Of a DNA stretch of 64,000 nucleotides, positions 26,431 through 35,246 are shown piece after piece. This DNA comes from JAHJDS01 sp964569795 (lineage in GTDB: Bacteria > Desulfobacterota > Desulfarculia > Desulfarculales > JAHJDS01). The notes below the pieces were generated by a model that searched no databases, was not told where the DNA came from, and was given only the letters and a program-made list of their open reading frames with translations. The translations under genes were made by a program, and so were the position numbers. Where the stretch lies: positions 1-64,000 of the forward strand of contig CAZMVB010000017.1 of NCBI GenBank assembly GCA_964569795.1. Reading direction: 5' to 3'. Every line of letters begins with the position of its first letter. The stretch's first letter is position 1.

Positions 26431-27297
26431 GTGCCCGAAGTCAGTTACTACCCTGGTTGTTCCCTGGAGGCCACGGCCCGGGATTACGAGGAATCGATCC
26501 AGGGCGTGGCCAAGCTGCTCGACCTGGACCTGGTCGAGGTGGCGGACTGGAACTGCTGCGGGGCCACGGCCGGCCACAGCCTGGACCACCGCCTGGCCCT
26601 CAACCTGTCGGCCCGGAACCTGGCCCTGGCCGCCCGGGGGCCCCAGCCCACGGTGGTGCCCTGCGCCCTGTGCTTCAATCGTCTGAAAAGCTCGCAGGCC
26701 GAATTGCTGGCCGACGATTCCCTGGTGACGGCGGAGATCGGGGCCCTGGGGCGTGACTATCGAAAGGTCGAGGTCATCGAACTCAACCGGTACCTGACCA
26801 CCCCGGAGATGATCGACCTGGTCGAGTCCAAGAAGGTCATCGACCTGTCCGGCCTGCGGCCGGTCTGCTACTACGGCTGCCAGGGCCAGCGGCCGCCCAA
26901 GATCACCGGCAACCCCGAGGCCGAGAACCCGACCGGTCTCGACCGGCTGCTGAAGGCCCTGGGGTGCGACGTCCGGGACTGGTCGTTCAAGACCGACTGC
27001 TGCGGGGCCTCCCACTCGATCCCCCGGCCCGACATCGTCTTCACCCTGGTGGGCCGGCTCTACGAGCGGGCCCTGCAGGTCGGGGCCAACTGCCTGGTCA
27101 CCGGCTGCCAGATGTGCCAGGCCAACCTGGACATGTACCAGACCGAGATCGCCGCCCAGCTGGGCCGGGAGGTCTATCTGCCGGTCTTCTACTTCACCGA
27201 ACTGATCGGCCTGGCCCTGGGGGCCGACCAGACCAAGACCTGGCTGGGACGCCATCTGGTCAGCCCGGACGAATTGCTGTCCGCGGCCGGCCTGTAA
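26431..27297 (+). CDS. hdrB: Heterodisulfide reductase subunit B-like protein (two CCG domains)
   Basis: 288 residues starting at GTG directly after the hdrC stop. Two CCG domains: the first has YYPGCSLE, WNCCGATAGHS and CALCFNRL; the second has CYYGCQGQRP, DCCGASHS and GCQMCQANLD. These cysteines bind the two non-cubane [4Fe-4S] clusters that cleave the heterodisulfide in methanogens. Here the substrate is unknown; in MetF-linked versions HdrB may serve as an electron port to or from the methylene-tetrahydrofolate reductase. It is followed ten bases later by the truncated hdrA. Confidence 0.88.
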   Translation: MPEVSYYPGCSLEATARDYEESIQGVAKLLDLDLVEVADWNCCGATAGHSLDHRLALNLSARNLALAARGPQPTVVPCALCFNRLKSSQAELLADDSLVTAEIGALGRDYRKVEVIELNRYLTTPEMIDLVESKKVIDLSGLRPVCYYGCQGQRPPKITGNPEAENPTGLDRLLKALGCDVRDWSFKTDCCGASHSIPRPDIVFTLVGRLYERALQVGANCLVTGCQMCQANLDMYQTEIAAQLGREVYLPVFYFTELIGLALGADQTKTWLGRHLVSPDELLSAAGL

Positions 27298-27306
27298 GGA
27301 GAATCC

Positions 27307-28182
27307 ATGAGTTCGCCCAAGAGCGGCAAGAGCGGCGCGGTCCTGGTGGCCGGGGCCGGCATCGCCGGGATGCAGGCGTCGCTGGATCTGGCCAACGCCG
27401 GGTACCTGGTCCACCTGGTGGACCCGGACGTGAACATCGGCGGGACCATGGTCCGCCTGGACAAGACCTTTCCCACCGGCGACTGCGCCATGTGCATGAT
27501 CTCGCCCAAGATGGTCGAGGTGGCCGGGCATCCCAACATCAAGATCAAGACCATGACCGACGTCGTGGGCGTGGGCGGCGAGCCCGGCCGCTACCGGGTC
27601 CGGCTCCGGGAGCGGGCCCGGAGCGTCGATCCGGACAAGTGCACCGGCTGCGGCGAGTGCACCAAGGCCTGCCCGGTCCATAACGTCCTGCAGATACCCC
27701 CCCGGCCGGCCCCGCCGGTCCTGGAACCGGCCTGGGAAAAGGCCCTGGGGGAGGTCCTGACCGGACACGATCACCGGCCGGACGACCTGATCGCCATCCT
27801 GATCGAGGTCAGCAACAAGATCGCCTACCTGCCCCGGGCCGTCCTGTGGCACCTGTCCGAGCGGCTGGCCGTGCCCCTGTCTCACGTGTACCGGGTGGCC
27901 ACCTTTTACGCCCAGTTCCGGTTCACGCCGCCGGGCAAGTATCAGATCAGCGTCTGTCAGGGGACCGCCTGCCACGTCCGGGGCAGCGGGCTGCTGCTGG
28001 AGGCCGTGACCCGGAAACTGGGGATCACCTCGGGGGAGACCACCGAGGACTTCATGTTCAGCCTGGAACGGGTGGCCTGTTTCGGGGCCTGCGCCCTGGC
28101 GCCGGTGGTGGTGATCAACGACAAGGTCTATGGGGCCATGACCACCCGGAAACTGGACCGCCTGATCGGGGATTTGAAATGA
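27307..28182 (+). CDS. HdrA N-terminal segment fused to a NuoE-like domain
   Basis: 291 residues with an unusual order. Residues 1-125 are the start of an HdrA: the flavin-binding GAGIAGMQASLDLANAGY, GDCAMCMISPKMVEV (the Cys form of the site that is Sec in BamE), and ferredoxin motif CTGCGECTKACPVH ending at residue 125. At that point HdrA proteins normally continue with an EF(D/N)E segment. Here a Pro-rich linker leads instead to a complete NuoE domain (about 145-291) with CQGTACHVRGS and ACFGACALAP. The missing remainder of HdrA is found at 30642-33287, behind nuoF and a NuoG-type domain. Both halves keep all expected residues, so this looks like a functional split and not a decayed gene. 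The start is preceded by AAGGAG. It overlaps nuoF by four bases. Confidence 0.9.
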   Translation: MSSPKSGKSGAVLVAGAGIAGMQASLDLANAGYLVHLVDPDVNIGGTMVRLDKTFPTGDCAMCMISPKMVEVAGHPNIKIKTMTDVVGVGGEPGRYRVRLRERARSVDPDKCTGCGECTKACPVHNVLQIPPRPAPPVLEPAWEKALGEVLTGHDHRPDDLIAILIEVSNKIAYLPRAVLWHLSERLAVPLSHVYRVATFYAQFRFTPPGKYQISVCQGTACHVRGSGLLLEAVTRKLGITSGETTEDFMFSLERVACFGACALAPVVVINDKVYGAMTTRKLDRLIGDLK

Positions 28183-30029
28183 ATTTCGAAGCTCTCAGGG
28201 AACGGGCCCTGGCCGAGTGGGGGGACTTCGTCCGCCCCGGCCGGCCCGGAATCATGGTCGGCTCGGGGACCTGCGGCCGGGCCGCCGGCGCCCTCGAGGT
28301 CATGTCCGCCTTTGGCCAGGAACTGAGCCAGCGGTCCCTCGATGTCCCGGTGGTCGAGGTCGGGTGCCTGGGGATGTGCTTCGCCGAGCCGCTGGTCGAG
28401 ATCAAGGACGCCCGGGACCGGCGCGTCCTCTACCAGCGGGTGACCCCCAAGATGGTGCCCCGGCTGATCGAGTCCCTGTCCGAGTCGGGAGAGCCGGTGG
28501 CCGACCGGGCCCTGGCGGTGATGGACGATCAGGCCCTGGACGGGATCCCGGCCTTTGACGAGTTGCCGATGATCAAGCCGCAGGTCCGGATCGCCATGCG
28601 CAACTGCGGCCACATCGATCCGACCAACCTGGGCCACTATATCGCCCGGGGCGGTTATTCCTCCCTGGCCCGGGTACTGACCATGACTCCGGAGGAGGTC
28701 ATCGACGTCATCGAGGCCTCGGTCCTCCGGGGTCGCGGCGGGGCCGGGTTTCCGACCGGGCTCAAGTGGCGCCTCTGCCGCCGGGCGCCCGGCGACGTCA
28801 AGTACCTGATCTGCAACGGCGACGAGGGCGACCCCGGGGCGTTCATGGACCGGAGCCTGATGGAGGGCGATCCCCACGCCATCATCGAGGGGATGCTCAT
28901 CGGGGCCTGGGCCGTGGGCGCCCGGCAGGGGGCGCTCTACGTCCGGGGCGAGTATCCCCTGGCCATCGACCGCCTGAACCTGGCCCTGGCCCAGGCCCGG
29001 GAGGCCGGTCTGCTGGGCCATGAGGTGATGGGGGCCGATTTCGACTTCGAGCTCCGGCTGGTCTGCAACGCCGGGGCCTTTGTCTCCGGCGAGGAGACGG
29101 CCCTGATCAACTCGGTCCAGGGGAGCGTGGCCGAGCCCAAGCCCCGGCCCCCCTTCCCGGCGGACGCGGGACTGCACGGCCGGCCGACCTGCATCAACAA
29201 CGTCGAGACCTGGGCCAACGTGCCGCTGATCATCGAGAAGGGGGCGGACTGGTTCCGGGAGATCGGGGCCGAGGGCAACGGCGGGACCAAGCTCTTCAGC
29301 CTGTCCGGCAAGGTCAAGAACACCGGCCTGGTGGAGATCCCCATGGGCACCACCCTGCGCCAGGTGGTCTATGACATCGGGGGCGGCATCCTGCGGGACC
29401 GGACCTTCAAGGCCGTCCAGACCGGCGGCCCGGCCGGGGGATGCATCCCCGGGACGATGCTCGATCTGCCCTGCACCTACGAGGGCCTGACCGGGGCCGG
29501 GGCGATCATGGGCTCGGGCGGCATGATCGTCCTGGACGACCAGACCTGCATGGTGGACATGGCCCGGTACTTCATCGAGTTCAGCACCGCCGAATCGTGC
29601 GGCAAGTGCATTCCCTGCCGCGAGGGCACCCGGCACATGCTCGACATCCTGGAGAGGCTCTGCCGGGGCGCCGGCCAGATGGAGGACCTGGACCTGCTGG
29701 AGAGACTGGCCCGGGGGGTGGCCGACGCCTCCCTGTGCGGCCTGGGGCAGAACGCCCCCAACCCGGTCCTGTCCACGCTCAAGTACTTTCGGCCGGAGTA
29801 CGAGGCCCACATCCTCCAGCGCAAGTGCCCGGCCGGGGTCTGCCAGGCCATCATCCGGTACCGCATCGACCCGGAGGCCTGCACCGGTTGCGGGGTCTGC
29901 CGGCTCAACTGTCCGGTGGAGGCCATTGCCGGTGAAAAGAAGCAGGTCCACACCATCGACCAGGCGGTCTGCATCAAGTGCGGGGCCTGTCGCGAAGGCT
30001 GTAAGTTCGACGCCGTGATCGTCGAGTAG
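28179..30029 (+). CDS. NuoF-like NADH/FMN subunit within the split hdrA
   Basis: 616 residues starting in the ATGA overlap. An N-terminal thioredoxin-like [2Fe-2S] domain (SGTCGRAAG, VGCLGMCFAEP) precedes the NuoF core with LRGRGGAGFPTG for NADH, NGDEGDPGAFMDRS for FMN, and ESCGKCIPCREG for a [4Fe-4S] cluster. A C-terminal two-cluster ferredoxin follows (CTGCGVCRLNCP, CIKCGACREGC). It is close to BamH in architecture and many motifs, suggesting common origin. It makes NAD(H) the likely electron donor or acceptor of this complex. Confidence 0.9.
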   Translation: MNFEALRERALAEWGDFVRPGRPGIMVGSGTCGRAAGALEVMSAFGQELSQRSLDVPVVEVGCLGMCFAEPLVEIKDARDRRVLYQRVTPKMVPRLIESLSESGEPVADRALAVMDDQALDGIPAFDELPMIKPQVRIAMRNCGHIDPTNLGHYIARGGYSSLARVLTMTPEEVIDVIEASVLRGRGGAGFPTGLKWRLCRRAPGDVKYLICNGDEGDPGAFMDRSLMEGDPHAIIEGMLIGAWAVGARQGALYVRGEYPLAIDRLNLALAQAREAGLLGHEVMGADFDFELRLVCNAGAFVSGEETALINSVQGSVAEPKPRPPFPADAGLHGRPTCINNVETWANVPLIIEKGADWFREIGAEGNGGTKLFSLSGKVKNTGLVEIPMGTTLRQVVYDIGGGILRDRTFKAVQTGGPAGGCIPGTMLDLPCTYEGLTGAGAIMGSGGMIVLDDQTCMVDMARYFIEFSTAESCGKCIPCREGTRHMLDILERLCRGAGQMEDLDLLERLARGVADASLCGLGQNAPNPVLSTLKYFRPEYEAHILQRKCPAGVCQAIIRYRIDPEACTGCGVCRLNCPVEAIAGEKKQVHTIDQAVCIKCGACREGCKFDAVIVE

Positions 30030-30047
30030 CCAATCGGGGAGCGCCTG

Positions 30048-33000
30048 ATGGACAAAAAGACGTTCAAGTTATCCATCGACGGACGAGAGACGCAGGCGGC
30101 GGAGGGGACGACCATCCTCGAGGCGGCCCGTCAGCTCGAGATCTGGATTCCGACCCTGTGCAACAACGACGCCCTGGAGCCCTACGGGGCCTGCCGGTTG
30201 TGTCTGGTCGAGGTCGAGGTCGGGGGCCGGCGGCGGCTGATGGCCAGCTGCGCCTATCCGGTGGCCGAGGGGCTGAAGGTCTTCACCCAGTCCGACCGGG
30301 TGCTGGCCAGCCGGCGCCTGGTGGCCGAACTCCTGCTGGCCCGCTGCAGCCAGAACGAGGCGGTCCGGGAACTCTGCGCCAAGCTGGGCGTCACCGAGAC
30401 GCCGTTCCCCGTGCGGGAGAAGGACTGCGTCCTGTGCGGACAGTGCGTGAGGATGTGCAACCAGCGGATGAGGATCGGCGCCATCAACTTCGTCGGCCGG
30501 GGTTACGACCGCCGGGTGGGCACCCCCTTCGGGGATCTGTCCGAGACCTGCATCACCTGCGGGACCTGCGAGTCGATCTGTCCCACCGGGGCGATCATGG
30601 CCCGCTCCTCCAGCGGACGGGAGCCCGTGCTGCTGGGCAAGGAGTTCAACGAACAGCTCAACTTCCGCAGCAACATCGACATTCCCTTCCCCTCAGCGGT
30701 GCCCCTGGTGCCGAACCTGAGACGGGACAACTGCATCCACTTCCAGATCGGTGACGACGCCTGCGGCATCTGCCGGGACTCCTGCCCGGCCGAGGCCATC
30801 GACCTGGACCAGACCGACCGGGAGACCGAGCTCGAGGTGGGGGCCGTGATCGCCAGCCCGGGGCTGGACCGCTACAACCCCAAGGTCCGCCCCGAACTCG
30901 GTTTCGGCCGCTTCCCCAACGTGGTCACCTCGATCCAGTTCGAGCGGATCCTGTCCGCCTCGGGGCCGTACCGGGGCGAGGTCCAGCGGCCCGGCGACGG
31001 CCGGCATCCGACCAAGGTCGCCTGGCTCCAGTGCGTCGGCTCCCGGGACAACAACAACGCCAATCCCTGGTGCTCGTCGGTCTGCTGCATGTACGCCACC
31101 AAGCAGGCGATCATCGCCCAGGACCATATCCCCGGCCTGGAGACGACCATCTTCTACATGGACATCCGGGCCTACGGCAAGGGCTTTGACCGGTACTACG
31201 AACGGGCCAAGGCCGACCGCGGGGTCAGGTACGTCCGGTCCATGATCTCCCGGATCGTCGAGGACCCGGCCACCGGAGACCTGGAGGTCAAGTACTTTGA
31301 CGAGAGCGACCATCTGGCCGAGGAGACCTTTGACCTGGTGGTCCTGTCCGTGGGTCTCGAGCCCCGGGCCGACAGCCAAGAAATCGCCCGGATCCTGGGG
31401 GTGGAGGTCGATCCCCACCTCTTCGCCGGCCGGACCGGGATCAATCCCCTGCTGACCGCCCGGGAGGGGGTCTTCACCTGCGGCACCTGGCTCCAGCCCC
31501 AGGACATCCCGGACACGGTCGTCCAGGCCAGCGGGGCGGCGGCCGAGGCCGGGGCCTTTCTGTCAGACTCCCGGGGCACCGAGATCACCCCGGCCGAATA
31601 TCCCCCGGAGAGGGAGGTCGAGGGGGACGCCCCGCGGATCGGGGTATTCGTCTGTCACTGCGGGATAAACATCGCCGGGGTGGTGGACGTGCCAGGCGTG
31701 GTCGCCTATGCCCGGTCCCTGCCCGGCGTGGCCCACGCCCAGGACTTCCTGTTCACCTGCTCCACCGACTCCGGGGACCAGATCATCAAGGCCATCCAGG
31801 ACAATGATCTCAACCGGGTGATCGTCGCCTCGTGCAGCCCCCGGACCCATGAGGTCCTGTTCCGGGACACCCTGCGCCGGGCCGGTCTGAACCAGTACCT
31901 GTTCGAGATGGCCAACATCCGGGACCAGTGCTCCTGGGTCCACCAGGACCGCCCCGACCGGGCCACCGAAAAGGCTCAAGATTTGGTCCGGATGTCCTGC
32001 GCCCGGTCGAGGCTCCTCCAGCCCCTCCACCAGTTCCCCATGCCGGTGGACCAGACGGCCCTGGTGGTGGGCGGCGGGGTGGCCGGGATGACCGCCGCCC
32101 TGTCCCTGGCCGACCAGGGCTTCTTCACCCATCTGGTCGAGAAATCCGGCGAGCTGGGCGGCCTGGCCCGGAAACTGGCCAAGACCCTCGAGGGCTTCGA
32201 CGTCAAGGCCTATGTCGGCGACCTGATCGACCAGGTGACCCACCATGGCCAGATCCAGGTCCACCTGGGGGCCGAGGTCTTCGAGACCACCGGCCACGTC
32301 GGCTCCTTCGTGACCCGGATCGGCAGCGGCGACAAGACCGAGAACCTGACCCACGGCGCCACGGTCATCGCCACCGGGGCCCAGGAGTACCGGCCGACCG
32401 AGTACCTCGGCGGTCAGGACGAGCGGGTCGTCACCCAGCTCGATCTGCATCAGGCCCTCCACGGCGAGGGCGATCCCCTGGCCGGGGTGGATAAGGTGGT
32501 CATGATCCAGTGCGTCGGCTCCCGGGAAGAGGGCCACGACTACTGCTCCCGGATCTGCTGCTCCCAGGCGGTGGGCAACGCCCTCCGGATCAAGGAGCTG
32601 AAGCCCGAGTGCGAGGTGACGATTCTCTTCCGGGACATCCGGACCTATGCCCTCAAGGAGCTCTATTACAAGCAGGCCCGCGACCTGGGGGTCCGGTTCA
32701 TCCGGTTCGATCCCGAACTGCCGCCCCAGGTCGAGCCCGGCAGCGAGGGCCTGGCGGTCAAGGTCTTCGATCAGATCCTGAGGGAGTGGATCGCCGTGCC
32801 CGCCGACCGGCTGGTGCTCAGCGCCGCCGTCCGCCCGAGGGACGACCAGAAGGAGCTGGCCTCGCGCCTCAAGCTCCCCCTGGACACCGACGGCTTCTTC
32901 ATGGAGGCCCACCTCAAGCTGCGGCCGGTGGACTTCGTGGCGGCGGGCTTCTTCATGGCCGGCGCGGCCCACGGGCCCAAGTTCCTCGAGGAGGTCGTGG

Positions 33001-33287
33001 GCCAGGCCAAGGCGGCCGCCTCGCGGGCGGCGACGATCCTGGCCCAGGAAGAGATGATGGTCGGCGGCGAGGTGGCCGTGGTGGACGCCGAAAGATGCGT
33101 CGCCTGCCTGACCTGCGTGAGGAGTTGCCCCTACTCGGTGCCCCGGGTCAACGAGGAGGGGGTGGTCTACATCGACCCGGCGGCCTGTCACGGCTGCGGC
33201 ATCTGCGCCAGCCAGTGCCCGCGCAAGCTGATTCAGGTCCAGCATCACACCGACGCCCAGATCATGGCCAAGGCCGTCCAGTTCTGA
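30048..33287 (+). CDS. NuoG-type ferredoxin domain fused to HdrA lacking its N-terminus
   Basis: 1,079 residues. Residues 1-195 match BamI/NuoG: [2Fe-2S] ligands in LCNNDALEPYGACRLC and SCAYP, then CVLCGQCVRMCNQ and CITCGTCESICPTG. From residue 199 (KEFNEQLNFR, then IPFPSAVPLVP) it reads as HdrA exactly from the point where the protein at 27307 breaks off: CGICRDSCPAEAIDLDQ, VAWLQCVGSRD, SSVCCMYATKQA. A second HdrA-type module follows (VCHCGINIAGVVDV, GGGVAGMTAALSLA, CSRICCSQA), then a C-terminal ferredoxin (CVACLTCVRSCPY, CHGCGICASQCP). Taken with the 27307 protein this restores one full HdrA. It is the presumed bifurcating flavoprotein core. The ATG has GGGGAG upstream. Confidence 0.9.
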   Translation: MDKKTFKLSIDGRETQAAEGTTILEAARQLEIWIPTLCNNDALEPYGACRLCLVEVEVGGRRRLMASCAYPVAEGLKVFTQSDRVLASRRLVAELLLARCSQNEAVRELCAKLGVTETPFPVREKDCVLCGQCVRMCNQRMRIGAINFVGRGYDRRVGTPFGDLSETCITCGTCESICPTGAIMARSSSGREPVLLGKEFNEQLNFRSNIDIPFPSAVPLVPNLRRDNCIHFQIGDDACGICRDSCPAEAIDLDQTDRETELEVGAVIASPGLDRYNPKVRPELGFGRFPNVVTSIQFERILSASGPYRGEVQRPGDGRHPTKVAWLQCVGSRDNNNANPWCSSVCCMYATKQAIIAQDHIPGLETTIFYMDIRAYGKGFDRYYERAKADRGVRYVRSMISRIVEDPATGDLEVKYFDESDHLAEETFDLVVLSVGLEPRADSQEIARILGVEVDPHLFAGRTGINPLLTAREGVFTCGTWLQPQDIPDTVVQASGAAAEAGAFLSDSRGTEITPAEYPPEREVEGDAPRIGVFVCHCGINIAGVVDVPGVVAYARSLPGVAHAQDFLFTCSTDSGDQIIKAIQDNDLNRVIVASCSPRTHEVLFRDTLRRAGLNQYLFEMANIRDQCSWVHQDRPDRATEKAQDLVRMSCARSRLLQPLHQFPMPVDQTALVVGGGVAGMTAALSLADQGFFTHLVEKSGELGGLARKLAKTLEGFDVKAYVGDLIDQVTHHGQIQVHLGAEVFETTGHVGSFVTRIGSGDKTENLTHGATVIATGAQEYRPTEYLGGQDERVVTQLDLHQALHGEGDPLAGVDKVVMIQCVGSREEGHDYCSRICCSQAVGNALRIKELKPECEVTILFRDIRTYALKELYYKQARDLGVRFIRFDPELPPQVEPGSEGLAVKVFDQILREWIAVPADRLVLSAAVRPRDDQKELASRLKLPLDTDGFFMEAHLKLRPVDFVAAGFFMAGAAHGPKFLEEVVGQAKAAASRAATILAQEEMMVGGEVAVVDAERCVACLTCVRSCPYSVPRVNEEGVVYIDPAACHGCGICASQCPRKLIQVQHHTDAQIMAKAVQF

Positions 33288-33303
33288 GGCGAAAGGGGCC
33301 GCG

Positions 33304-33756
33304 ATGAACGAGCAGACCTATGAACCGAAAGTGGTCGCCCTGATCTGCACCTACTGCACCTATACCGCGGCGGACATGGCCGGCAGCATGCGTCTCCAGT
33401 ACCCGCCCAGCGTCCGGGTGGTCAAGCTGCTGTGCACCGGCAAGGTGGACGTGTTGTATCTGCTGGAGGTGTTCAAGGCCGGAGCCGACGTGGCGATGGT
33501 CAGCGGGTGCGAGATCGGCGACTGTCATTTTCTGGAGGGGAACCTGCGGGCCAAGGAACGGGTGGCCCATGCCAAACAACTGCTGGATGAAATCGGCCTG
33601 GGGGGCGATCGCCTGGAGATGTTCCACATCGGGGCCTCGGACGCCCCCAAGTGGGCCGAGGCGGTGACGACGATGACCCGGCGGGCCCTGGAACTGGGCC
33701 CGAACCCCTTGGGTCGGAAGCGGAGCGAAGTCCAGGCGGCGAAGGCGGCGGCATAA
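33304..33756 (+). CDS. mvhD: MvhD-like [2Fe-2S] subunit, cysteine form
   Basis: 150 residues, the standard MvhD size. Ligand pattern: ICTYCTYTAADMAG, LLCTGKVD and SGCEIGDCHF, then a helical tail with LGPNPLG. In HdrA-linked complexes MvhD connects an electron donor to HdrA. It lies 16 bases after the large HdrA fusion and 15 bases before metV, which is the gene order seen in MetFV-HdrABC-MvhD clusters of acetogens. Compared with BamF it has Cys in place of Sec and no winged helix. Confidence 0.9.
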   Translation: MNEQTYEPKVVALICTYCTYTAADMAGSMRLQYPPSVRVVKLLCTGKVDVLYLLEVFKAGADVAMVSGCEIGDCHFLEGNLRAKERVAHAKQLLDEIGLGGDRLEMFHIGASDAPKWAEAVTTMTRRALELGPNPLGRKRSEVQAAKAAA

Positions 33757-33771
33757 AGGAGGAACGAGGCC

Positions 33772-34452
33772 ATGATCGTGGCTGAGCGCAAACCATTCGA
33801 TGAGTTGACGGAGGCGGTCGCCCCCTTTGCCCGGGTGCTGGTCCTGGGGTGCGGGACCTGCGTCGCGGTCTGTCTGACCGGCGGCGAAAAAGAGGCGGGC
33901 ATTCTGGCGGCCGAGCTGGACATCGCCTCCCAGATCGGGGATCGGGACCAGGTGTTCGAGACGGCCAGCGTCGAGCGGCAGTGCGACCGCGAGTTCCTGG
34001 CCGAGCTGGAGTCCCGGGTCGGCCGGTTCGACGCCCTGCTGTCCCTGGCCTGCGGCGCGGGCATCCAGTTCTTGGCCGAGAAATTTCCGGACAAGCCGGT
34101 CCTGGCCGGGGTGAACACGACCTTCATCGGGGTCAACGAGGACGTGGGCGTCTGGGACGAGAAGTGCCGGGCCTGCCGGGATTGCGTCCTGACCCTGACC
34201 GGCGGCATCTGCCCGGTGACCCTGTGTCCCAAGGGGCAGATCAACGGTCCCTGCGGCGGGACTTTGGGCGGCAAGTGCGAGACCGACCCGGACAAGGACT
34301 GCGCCTGGACCCTGATCTACGACCGGCTGGAACGGACCGGGCGGCTCGGTAACCTCGAAACCATTCAGCCGGCCCGGGCCCGGGCAGTGGCCAATCTACC
34401 CCGGCGCCAGATCCACGCCGCCTACCAACGGAGGTACAGCGCCCATGAGTAA
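33772..34452 (+). CDS. metV: MetV-like iron-sulfur/zinc partner of methylene-tetrahydrofolate reductase
   Basis: 226 residues. The N-terminal part has CGTCVAVC in a small domain. The C-terminal part has the cysteine pattern CRACRDC, GGICPVTLCPKG and NGPCGG, then GKCE, characteristic of MetV (the 'methylene-tetrahydrofolate reductase C-terminal' family). MetV binds MetF and feeds it electrons in Wood-Ljungdahl organisms. The ATG is ten bases after AAGGAGG. Its stop overlaps the metF start by eight bases, strongly supporting a MetVF unit. Confidence 0.9.
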   Translation: MIVAERKPFDELTEAVAPFARVLVLGCGTCVAVCLTGGEKEAGILAAELDIASQIGDRDQVFETASVERQCDREFLAELESRVGRFDALLSLACGAGIQFLAEKFPDKPVLAGVNTTFIGVNEDVGVWDEKCRACRDCVLTLTGGICPVTLCPKGQINGPCGGTLGGKCETDPDKDCAWTLIYDRLERTGRLGNLETIQPARARAVANLPRRQIHAAYQRRYSAHE

Positions 34453-35224
34453 GTTCCAGGAGATTCTGGGCCAAAAGGATTTCGTGGTGACGGCCGAGTT
34501 GGACCCGCCCAAGGGGACCGACCTGGGGGCGCTCAAGGAGACGGCCGGGAATCTTTCGGGCAAGGTGGACGCCCTGATCGTCTCGGACAACCGGAACGCC
34601 GAGGCCCGGATGAGCCCCCTGGCCGCGGCGGCGGCGGTCGGCGGCAACGGCCTCGAGGTGATCCTGACCCTGACCTGCCGGGACCGCAACCGGCTGGCCC
34701 TGACCTCGGACCTGCTGGCCGCGGCGTCCTGGGGCCTGGAGAACCTGCTGCTGGTGACCGGCGACTTCGTCTCCCTGGGCGACCATCCGGACGCCAAGCC
34801 GGTCTTTGACCTGGACTCGGTTCAGGCCCTGCAGCTGGCGGCGACCCTGGCCGGGGGACACGATCTGGCCGGGGGAGAACTGCTCGGGGCCAGGCCCTTT
34901 TTCACGGGCGCCACGGCCGCGCCCGGCGCGTCGCCCCTGGCGCCCCAGCTGATGAAGCTGCGCAAGAAGATCGCCGCCGGGGCCGGATTCATCGTCACCC
35001 GGCCGGTCAAGGGTCTGGCCGAGCTGCAGGACTTCGTGGGCCAGGCCGGATCCCTGGGGGTCAAGGTCCTGGCCGGGGTCGAGGCCGGCGAGGACCTGGA
35101 CCCGGCGGCGGCCGGGGCCCTGTTCCAGGAGATCAAGTCGTCGGGCCTCGTGGCCGGCGCCCACCTGTCCGCGGCCGGCGGCCACGAGTCGTTGCTCGAA
35201 CTGGTCGCCGCCTGCGGCCTGTAG
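34445..35224 (+). CDS. metF: Methylene-tetrahydrofolate reductase MetF
   Basis: 259 residues, a TIM-barrel flavoprotein somewhat shorter than E. coli MetF (about 296). It interconverts methylene- and methyl-tetrahydrofolate, a step of the methyl branch of the Wood-Ljungdahl pathway. Visible family marks are VTAELDPPKG near residue 16 (with the conserved active-site glutamate), VDALIVSDN, LTLTCRDRNR, NLLLVTGD and a final AGAHLSAAGG. Because there is no NAD(P)H domain in MetF itself, electrons must come through MetV, MvhD and the Hdr/NuoF subunits encoded in the same block. Confidence 0.88.
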   Translation: MSKFQEILGQKDFVVTAELDPPKGTDLGALKETAGNLSGKVDALIVSDNRNAEARMSPLAAAAAVGGNGLEVILTLTCRDRNRLALTSDLLAAASWGLENLLLVTGDFVSLGDHPDAKPVFDLDSVQALQLAATLAGGHDLAGGELLGARPFFTGATAAPGASPLAPQLMKLRKKIAAGAGFIVTRPVKGLAELQDFVGQAGSLGVKVLAGVEAGEDLDPAAAGALFQEIKSSGLVAGAHLSAAGGHESLLELVAACGL

Positions 35225-35246
35225 ATCGAAAGACGAGGAGGACGAG

